A DNA stretch of 6,243 bases from Planctomycetota bacterium (lineage in GTDB: Bacteria; Planctomycetota; Phycisphaerae; WQYP01; JAJZKY01). Below the pieces are notes generated by a model, which had not been told where the DNA came from, did not search any database, and saw only the letters and a list, made by a program, of their open reading frames with translations. Shown here one piece after another: positions 1 to 5,193 of the stretch. The DNA is taken from positions 1-6,243 of the forward strand of contig JAJZKY010000293.1 in the NCBI GenBank assembly GCA_021803885.1, given 5' to 3'. The translations under genes were made by a program, and so were the position numbers. Within the stretch, counting starts at the first letter, position 1. Each line of letters opens with the position of its first letter.

Positions 1-744
1 AAGATGATTCGCTGCATGATCCACCTTATTCCTCCATGCCAGCGCCATACTTTCAATCTCTCGGTTCATTTGTTCTAGAAATTCAAACTTTCCTGAGAGT
101 TCGGGAGGCAACTTACAATGCCCCCCCTGGATGATGGTCTTGAGCTTATTTTTAGTCGCTCCCCATCCTCTTTTTGCATCATCCACGCCGATGAGGACTC
201 CCAGGCTGATTGCCCCCCACTCTGCAACATGAAGGGCGTGAAACATGGAAGCGGTGTAACGACCAAGCGCAAAGCACTTGTTCATCTCTTCCACGTCTCG
301 GGCAGTGTCAGGAAACTTGGCAATAATCTTTTCCCATCCAGACTCCCACTTCTCGTAGCGCTCGGCCTCTTGAGGGGTCAATTGGAGAAAGAATTCATAG
401 GAAAGCTCGTCCAAAATCCGGTGCGATAGTTGCTCAAGCAAGTCAACGATTTTCCCACGGGACTGGCGCTCTCGAAGGGCTCCCATGACTTGCGATGCGG
501 TAATGGAAGCCGTTCGCAGGCCCAAGGCTAGGCATTCCTGGTGGACTTTCTCATATAGCGCAACTGCCGATGCAACAGCCTCCTCGGGATAACGCTCGTC
601 CGGGTCCACCGGAGCGCGTGCAAGGTTTCGGCGACCAAAATAGCCGTGTCCCGTAAGTACATATAACCACTCGGGGTTGAATCGCTGCACGATTTCCTCC
701 AAGCCTACCAGTTGACTTTGAACACAAACCGCCGCACACCCCAA
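1..744 (-). CDS. HEPN-like domain protein, C-terminus beyond window, start uncertain
   Basis: Seen: the minus strand is open from position 822 (after an in-frame TGA at 825-823) to the window edge and reads as a normal soluble protein. From a TTG at 744 it gives 248 residues with no stop. Residues 22-40 contain FNPEWLYVLTGHGYFG. Residues 157-178 (CFALGRYTASMFHALHVAEW) and 234-243 (ALAWRNKVDH) resemble helices of HEPN-like proteins, and R238-N-K-V-D-H243 fits the R-x4-H motif of HEPN ribonucleases. Known of the family: HEPN domains are common in toxin, abortive-infection and other RNA-targeting proteins, but many remain uncharacterised. Start: no ATG occurs in frame before residue 87. TTG 744 has AGGG 9 nt upstream; TTG 702 and GTG 690 are alternatives. 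The N-terminus may be truncated, making this a possible 5'-deleted gene. Base composition is more AT-rich than the genes to the right. A cellular role cannot be assigned. Confidence 0.75.
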   Translation of the reverse strand, partial: MGCAAVCVQSQLVGLEEIVQRFNPEWLYVLTGHGYFGRRNLARAPVDPDERYPEEAVASAVALYEKVHQECLALGLRTASITASQVMGALRERQSRGKIVDLLEQLSHRILDELSYEFFLQLTPQEAERYEKWESGWEKIIAKFPDTARDVEEMNKCFALGRYTASMFHALHVAEWGAISLGVLIGVDDAKRGWGATKNKLKTIIQGGHCKLPPELSGKFEFLEQMNREIESMALAWRNKVDHAANHL

Positions 745-764
745 TCTAGGGAGCCCTGCCCCGA

Positions 765-1034
765 ATGAAGCCGTCGCCCGCCACCATGAATGTCCCCAGC
801 GACTCCGAGCAACTCCGTGATTTCATGCGGGCACTTACATTTGTTCCGCATTCTGAACTAAAAGAACGCTTGGATGCTGAGAGGCAATCCAAGCGAACAT
901 CGAAACCCTCTTCTTCGAACCGCGCCCCCAACACAAAGATCAAGCGCCATTCGTTATACCTTGCCTGTCACCCCGGCATAAGTCAGCCGCTTGCGCTGCA
1001 TCCGTCAGCGGCAGCATCCACTTACAAAGCATAA
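765..1034 (+). CDS. Small hypothetical protein (89 aa), charged, no known domain
   Basis: Not recognised as a named family. Residues 11-57 look like real protein: a predicted helix rich in charged residues (SDSEQLRDFMRALTFVPHSE, then LKERLDAERQSKR), followed by a Ser/Lys/Arg/Pro-rich basic stretch. From about residue 60 the sequence loses this character (HSLYLACHPGISQPLALHPS), so the tail may be read-through of formerly non-coding DNA. ATG 765 is preceded by AGGGAG at 748-753, 11 nt away, which is acceptable but long; ATG 786 is an alternative with no obvious ribosome site. No signal peptide or membrane helix is visible. It lies divergent to the HEPN-like gene with only 20 bp between the proposed starts, which is tight for two promoters, so at least one start may be wrong. 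It shows no nucleotidyltransferase (MNT) or PIN motif that would make a classical toxin-antitoxin pair. Confidence 0.5.
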   Translation: MKPSPATMNVPSDSEQLRDFMRALTFVPHSELKERLDAERQSKRTSKPSSSNRAPNTKIKRHSLYLACHPGISQPLALHPSAAASTYKA

Positions 1035-1082
1035 GTGAGGAACCTGCAAATCGCAGGGCCGGAGAAATAACTCGTCCCGCCC

Positions 1083-1199
1083 CTAGAACTGGTCTCATAA
1101 ACCCTCCGCGCCTGGTGAGGCCTCGTATGAGACCCGCCATCGAAGCGGGGCTCATGCTTTTCGTAGAGGCCGCTACGCTATTTATGAGACCGGTTCTAG
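1083..1199. repeat. MITE-like palindromic element with 19-nt terminal inverted repeats
   Basis: The left end (1083-1101, ctagaactggtctcataaa) is the reverse complement of the right end (1181-1199, tttatgagaccggttctag) except for one position, which would be a G-U pair in RNA. Inside, 1127-1137 (atgagacccgc) pairs with 1145-1155 (gcggggctcat) at 10 of 11 positions around a 7-nt loop. The octamer TATGAGAC occurs at 1126-1133 and 1183-1190, and its complement at 1092-1099. Both outer ends are CTAG, which could be a duplicated 4-bp target. No protein is encoded. It lies between convergent genes and its right end contains the TAG stop of the minus-strand gene. There is no T-run after the stem on either strand, so a standard intrinsic terminator is unlikely, although RNA from either strand would fold strongly. 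Identity as a dispersed element is inferred from architecture only. Confidence 0.7.
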
Positions 1200-2797
1200 T
1201 GCGCCGGATGATTCAGGTAGGTAAAGACCAGGAAAGCCATGTAGCCAACCACCGCCACCAGCAGCCCCAGCAAAATCCCCATATACATGGAGGCATTCTT
1301 CATCAGCCGCTGCATGCCGCGCACGTCGTCGGCCATCGCCGATTGCTCAAAGCTGGTCTTGTCCGCCGCCTCGCGCAGGTGCGCGACCTCCTGCTCCACC
1401 CGCCGCAGCTCCGTCGTCTGGCTGTTGAGCGTCGAACGGATATCCCGGTGCGACATCAGCAGACCGTCCATCGTGTCCTTGATCTCGTCCGAGGTCCCAG
1501 GCTGCGGCCGCCCCGTCGCCAGATCGAGCATCGGCAGCAGGCTCGTCACCACCGGCAGCCAGCCCTTGAACTGCATCAGCGTCTTCCACATCGGATCCTG
1601 CGCCAGCTCCCGCAACTGCTCCTCGGTCACCTCGTCGCTCGACCTTCCCTGGTCTTTCGACTTCAGGAACGTCGTCTCATCCGGTGACGGAACCACGTCG
1701 GCTGCCGCTCCAAACACTCCCGGTCTCCGGTCCGTCGACCGCCGCAGGTATTTCTCCAGCTTGAACGGCTCTTCCTCTTCATCCCCGTAATGACCAGCGG
1801 ATGGGGCTGGCTCGCTTCCTTCCGCCTTCTCGCGCTCGAAGCCCAGACCTCGACTCTGCGCGCGACGGAGTGCCTCCGCGACCCTCGGCGACGGAGCCCC
1901 CGGTTCTGCCGCATCGGTCGCACGCCTCTTCCACACATGCGGAGCGTCTTCCTCGATCGGCTCCGCAGCCATCGCTCCGCTGGATGCCCCCATCGCCGCT
2001 GCTGCTACAGCTGCCTCCGCCGCCGCAGCCTCTGCTGCCGCTTCCGGCTCTGCTTGAGCTTCCTCCACCGGCTGCTTCGTCTCTGCGGCAATTGCGCTCG
2101 TTGGCTCCGCGGCCGCTTCCGGTGCTGGCTGCGCAACAACCGCTGCCGCAGGCTCCGCCACTGGAGTCGGCTCCTCTACGACCGCCTCAGCCGTCATAGC
2201 CTCGACTCGCGGCGCTTCGACCACCGCGGCTGCTTCCGGCTGCGTCTCCACCGGCACTTCCACCCGGGCCTGCTCGACCGGGACCTCAACCGCACTCGCC
2301 GCTTCAGGCGCCGGCTCCGCAGGCTGCTCCATAACTGCTTCGCTCACCGGCTCCGCCGCGGCTGCCGCTTCCGGAACCGCTTCCGCCACCGGCTCGGCGA
2401 CAGCCTCCGCTGCTGGCTCATAGACTGGCGGAGCTTCACCCTGTGGCGGCTCACTCACTGGCTCTTGCACCGGCTGTGCTTCCACCACCGTTTCGAACAC
2501 CGCCGCCGCCGCGCTCTCCACCACCATCACCGCTTCCGGCGCAGTCTCTGCCGGCGCTTCCGCCTGGGCCTGCTCCACGGGAGCCTCAACCGCGGCTTCC
2601 ACCTGCGGCTGTTCGGCTACAGCTTCCGCATTGCCCTCGGCCACAGGCTGCTCGGCGACCGCCGCAGCCGTTTCCGTACTCTCGGGCCCAGGAGCTTCCT
2701 GCTCCGCAGGGGCTTTCTTGCCGGTGGCCATCTGGATCAGTCTGTCAACTGCCGACTGATGCGCGCGGGAAGTGAAGGATTCAAACATTGCACTCAT
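1196..2797 (-). CDS. Tail-anchored membrane protein with acidic Ala/Glu/Pro/Val-rich region and coiled coil
   Basis: Not a recognised named family. In 533 residues, four zones are visible: a short N-terminal segment (1-28, FTSRAHQSAVDRLIQMATGK); a long low-complexity acidic region rich in Ala, Glu, Pro and Val (about 30-280) with very few Lys or Arg; a more ordinary mixed-charge zone (285-435) that includes KLEKYLRRSTDRRPG and DPMWKTLMQFKGWLP; and a heptad-like helical stretch (about 440-500) leading into one hydrophobic helix (504-528), with five residues after it. With no signal peptide and a C-terminal helix, the bulk should face the cytosol. The start at 2797 has GGATGG just upstream; ATG 2788 is an alternative. 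It lies 95 nt downstream of aroDE on the same strand with no clear terminator between, so co-transcription is plausible. Residues 71-95 and 171-195 are diverged copies. The stop codon lies in the CTAG end of the neighbouring palindromic element. Confidence 0.85.
   Translation of the reverse strand: MSAMFESFTSRAHQSAVDRLIQMATGKKAPAEQEAPGPESTETAAAVAEQPVAEGNAEAVAEQPQVEAAVEAPVEQAQAEAPAETAPEAVMVVESAAAAVFETVVEAQPVQEPVSEPPQGEAPPVYEPAAEAVAEPVAEAVPEAAAAAEPVSEAVMEQPAEPAPEAASAVEVPVEQARVEVPVETQPEAAAVVEAPRVEAMTAEAVVEEPTPVAEPAAAVVAQPAPEAAAEPTSAIAAETKQPVEEAQAEPEAAAEAAAAEAAVAAAAMGASSGAMAAEPIEEDAPHVWKRRATDAAEPGAPSPRVAEALRRAQSRGLGFEREKAEGSEPAPSAGHYGDEEEEPFKLEKYLRRSTDRRPGVFGAAADVVPSPDETTFLKSKDQGRSSDEVTEEQLRELAQDPMWKTLMQFKGWLPVVTSLLPMLDLATGRPQPGTSDEIKDTMDGLLMSHRDIRSTLNSQTTELRRVEQEVAHLREAADKTSFEQSAMADDVRGMQRLMKNASMYMGILLGLLVAVVGYMAFLVFTYLNHPAH
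2217..2590 (-). repeat. Internal 300-bp-period duplication within the low-complexity coding region
   Basis: Two segments of about 70 nt, at 2221-2290 and 2521-2590, line up without gaps exactly 300 bp apart at about 53 of 70 positions by eye. They encode residues around 171-195 (EVPVEQARVEVPVETQPEAA and on) and 71-95 (EAPVEQAQAEAPAETAPEAV and on), 16 of 25 residues identical. The exact 300-bp offset suggests that the acidic region grew by in-frame duplication rather than by random drift of Ala/Glu codons alone. Confidence 0.6.
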
Positions 2798-2892
2798 TAT
2801 CCATCCGTCAAAAACTCAGCGTCCACCGCTTTGCGCTTGACGGCATCGATTGTGGAACCAGACTGATCAGCCAATCCGTCCGAAGAATGCTC

Positions 2893-4941
2893 TCAGCGGC
2901 TCCGAACCGGGCGGGCCGCGGGCCGCTTCGCTTTTCCGCTTCCGGCCGCTTTCACCGCGCGCGTGCCCTGTTTCGCACCTGCGCCGGCGGACCCTTTCGC
3001 GGCCTTTGCCGCGCCACGGGCAGCCTTCTGAACCGCGGGCTTCGCAACCTTCGCCGCGGACTTCGTCGTGCTCTTGGCCGCCTTCACCACCGGCTTGCTC
3101 GCGATTTGTTTTTGGACTCGTTCCGCCGCGCCAACATGCCCATTCCGGCCCGCTGCGGCAACCTTTGCGGGCGCTTTGGAAACACCCGCCTTGGCCTCTG
3201 TCTTCGCGGCTTTGGGCGCCGTCCCGCTCGCGCGCGATGCCACTGCTTCCCTAGCAGGCTTCTCAGCCTTGGTTTGGCTGCCCGTCAACCGCCGTGCGCG
3301 ACCTGTTACCCCGGCCACTTGCGCCTGCCCGGTCTCTTCCTGGCCGGTCTCACCCCGCTGGCGCAGCGCGTGCACCACCGCCCGCAGCATTTCCTCTTCC
3401 GGAGCCGGCTTGCCCGTCCAGATCTCAAACTGCCGCGCGCCCTGCTGCACAAACATCTCCACGCCCGTAATCACGGCCAGCCCCTTCTCCCGCGCCATGC
3501 GCAGCAGCGGCGTTTCAATCGGGTTGTAGACCATGTCGAAGACCAGCCGCGCGTTCAGTTGCTCCGGCTTCAGCCAGCTCTGTTGCTTATGCCCGCGCAT
3601 CCCGATCGGAGTCGCATTCACGATCACGTCAAAACTGGCCTTCGCCAGCTGCTCGTACTTGATCGTCCGGGCCTTGGCCTGCCGCGCCAGCTTCTGGGCC
3701 GCTTCCGGCGTCCGATTCACAATCGTCACCTCGGCGCCCTTCTCCTTCAGCCCAAACACCGCGGCACGCGCCGCTCCGCCCGCGCCGATCACCAGAACCC
3801 GCGCGCCCCGCATCGGCAATCGCCGCTCCAGCGGACGAAGAATCGCAGCCACGTCCGTATTGAACCCGTACAGCTTCCCTTCCAGCGAACGCACCACCGT
3901 GTTGCAGGCCCCGATCTTCTCTGACAGGTTATCCGTGTTCGCCAGATGCTTCAGAATCGCGCCCTTGAACGGCATCGTCACAGCCAGCCCGTGCAGCGGA
4001 ATCTCCCGCACCAGCGTCAGCACGTCCTCCATATCCGTCGCCTGTAGCGCCAGAAACACCGCATTCACCGTCTCTCGCCGGAACGCCAGATTCTGAATCA
4101 GCGGCGAAAGCGAGTGCGCCACCGGATTCCCGACCACCCCGTACACGCGCGTCGCCGGAGAAACCTCGTCAATCCGGTAAATCTCGTGCAGCGCGCGCGC
4201 CGCAACCTGTCCGGGACCCGTTTCCTCACCCGGGCTTGCCGACGCAAACGTAAACACCGAACCCGCACGCACGCCCAGCACCCGCGAAATCAGCCCCTGC
4301 TCGCCCATGCAGATCCCGATCATGTTCGCACGGTCCGACGTCCGCTCCAGGAACCGCATCATCTTCACGTTATCGGCCAGGCACGTCGCCGTCGAAACCA
4401 CTTTCATGTAGTCCGGCCGGAACTTCTGGATGCGCTCGAAGGTCTTGTCCAGATCCCCTGTCGCCTTGAAGTCGTGGTGGCTGATAATCAGCCCCGCGCC
4501 CATTGACCGGATCCGCTCCAGCTCCGCAGGCTTCAGCTCCTCCGCGGTCTCGATCTCAATATCGATCAGGTCGCATCCCGCCTCAATCGCCTTTTGCAGA
4601 ACCTCGATCTCCGCGTGAATGCTGCCCTTGAACTTCCCGCCGTTCGGCGCGCGACGGCATGTCGCGATCGCCGTTACCTCGCCCAGCTCATACAAAAACC
4701 GGTGAATCTCCGAAATCCCCTCCGCGGGCTTCGGCAGATAATCCAGCCGGAATTCAAGAAATGGATTCTCCCGCGCCGCCTCAGAGGCCTTTTCGATCAT
4801 CTCCTCCGGGCTGGATGCGGCAATGGCCACGCACACCCGGCTGATGCGGGAGCGCAGAAGCTGCGCAGGCGAGATGGCTACACTGCCACTCGCGCTGTCC
4901 ATGCCGGATTGAGGTTGCGACGCTGCAACTCGATCAGTCAT
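2893..4941 (-). CDS. aroDE: Bifunctional 3-dehydroquinate dehydratase (type I) / shikimate dehydrogenase with basic C-terminal tail
   Basis: Cytosolic enzyme for steps 3 and 4 of the shikimate pathway: 3-dehydroquinate to 3-dehydroshikimate, then NADPH-dependent reduction to shikimate. Residues about 32-256 are a type I dehydroquinase: substrate site E63-F-R65, catalytic His156 (ISHHDF), Schiff-base Lys180 (YMKVVST), Arg220 (GLISR) and Gln245 (GPGQ). Residues about 264-527 are shikimate dehydrogenase: S277/S279 (GNPVAHSLSP), Lys326 (VTMPFKG), Asn347, Asp363 (GFNTD), NADP loop GAGGAARA at 386-393 with NRT at 409-411, and Gln500. The domain order matches the plant fusion. Two oddities: Asn100 replaces the Glu equivalent to E. 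coli AroD Glu86, and residues about 530-682 form an Ala/Lys/Arg-rich, histone-H1-like tail, so the protein is some 150 residues longer than the two domains need. The ATG at 4941 lacks a clear ribosome site; ATG 4902 (residue 14) is an alternative. Gene identity is secure; the role of the tail is unknown. Confidence 0.97.
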   Translation of the reverse strand: MTDRVAASQPQSGMDSASGSVAISPAQLLRSRISRVCVAIAASSPEEMIEKASEAARENPFLEFRLDYLPKPAEGISEIHRFLYELGEVTAIATCRRAPNGGKFKGSIHAEIEVLQKAIEAGCDLIDIEIETAEELKPAELERIRSMGAGLIISHHDFKATGDLDKTFERIQKFRPDYMKVVSTATCLADNVKMMRFLERTSDRANMIGICMGEQGLISRVLGVRAGSVFTFASASPGEETGPGQVAARALHEIYRIDEVSPATRVYGVVGNPVAHSLSPLIQNLAFRRETVNAVFLALQATDMEDVLTLVREIPLHGLAVTMPFKGAILKHLANTDNLSEKIGACNTVVRSLEGKLYGFNTDVAAILRPLERRLPMRGARVLVIGAGGAARAAVFGLKEKGAEVTIVNRTPEAAQKLARQAKARTIKYEQLAKASFDVIVNATPIGMRGHKQQSWLKPEQLNARLVFDMVYNPIETPLLRMAREKGLAVITGVEMFVQQGARQFEIWTGKPAPEEEMLRAVVHALRQRGETGQEETGQAQVAGVTGRARRLTGSQTKAEKPAREAVASRASGTAPKAAKTEAKAGVSKAPAKVAAAGRNGHVGAAERVQKQIASKPVVKAAKSTTKSAAKVAKPAVQKAARGAAKAAKGSAGAGAKQGTRAVKAAGSGKAKRPAARPVRSR

Positions 4942-5193
4942 AAGTACGATTGCGGCATGTTAAAAGCAATTTCCGCCGCATGCAATCGATTCCCTAACAA
5001 TATAGTGCGGTTTTCGTTTCTTTGTTTGCCGGAAGTTAGAGAAGCTGGACGATGTACCGCATCCGGCAACGCCCCGCAGGTGCCGGACCGGCTTCCATCG
5101 GCTGCCCTCGGAACCCAAAACCACCCCCATTTCCCGCGCATCGTGCACCGCGCTGCGCCGCCATGTAGCATCGATACTTTGGAGGAACCTCAC
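4942..5193. promoter_or_regulatory. Divergent intergenic region between aroDE and the M3 peptidase gene
   Basis: This 252-bp spacer must hold the promoters of both divergent genes. The half nearer aroDE is AT-richer (4964-5035) and contains AATATAGT at about 4999-5006, which reads TATAGT on the plus strand and TATATT on the minus strand, but neither has a good -35 partner. On the minus strand, TTGCTT (4969-4964), 17 nt and TACTTA (4946-4941) form a weak sigma-70-like pair; if used, the transcript would begin inside the annotated aroDE start, favouring ATG 4902. No operator-like palindrome or riboswitch was recognised. The long minus-strand frames that cross it have no protein-like content. 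Confidence 0.35.
5181..5185 (+). promoter_or_regulatory. Strong ribosome binding site (GGAGG) fixing a TTG start
   Basis: GGAGG lies 8 nt before the TTG at 5194. No in-frame ATG occurs nearby upstream, and the first in-frame ATG downstream lies deep in the conserved protein (residue 222). This makes TTG 5194 the best start. Confidence 0.8.

Noticed and set aside
118..429. Plus-strand 103-codon frame
   Set aside because: It lies antisense to the HEPN-like gene, whose translation is far more protein-like; it has no ribosome site or recognisable motif.
746..943. Minus-strand 65-codon frame as the missing 5' part of the HEPN-like gene
   Set aside because: It is in a different frame and its sequence does not resemble an N-terminal extension; it mirrors the small plus-strand gene.
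1..1034. HEPN-MNT type toxin-antitoxin pair
   Set aside because: The neighbouring small protein lacks the GSxxxGxxxxSDxD nucleotidyltransferase motif, and the genes are divergent rather than in an operon.
1083..1199. Ordinary intrinsic terminator
   Set aside because: No T-run follows the stem on either strand, and the 117-bp nested architecture with CTAG ends fits a mobile repeat better, although termination or 3'-end protection remains possible.
1790..2866. Long plus-strand frame of 358 codons rich in Arg, Leu and His
   Set aside because: Antisense shadow of the Ala/Glu/Pro/Val-rich coding region; its composition is what complementing GCx/GAx codons produces.
2788..3924. Long plus-strand frame of 378 codons
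   Set aside because: Antisense to aroDE, which has clear catalytic motifs; the Arg/Pro/His-rich translation has no domain.
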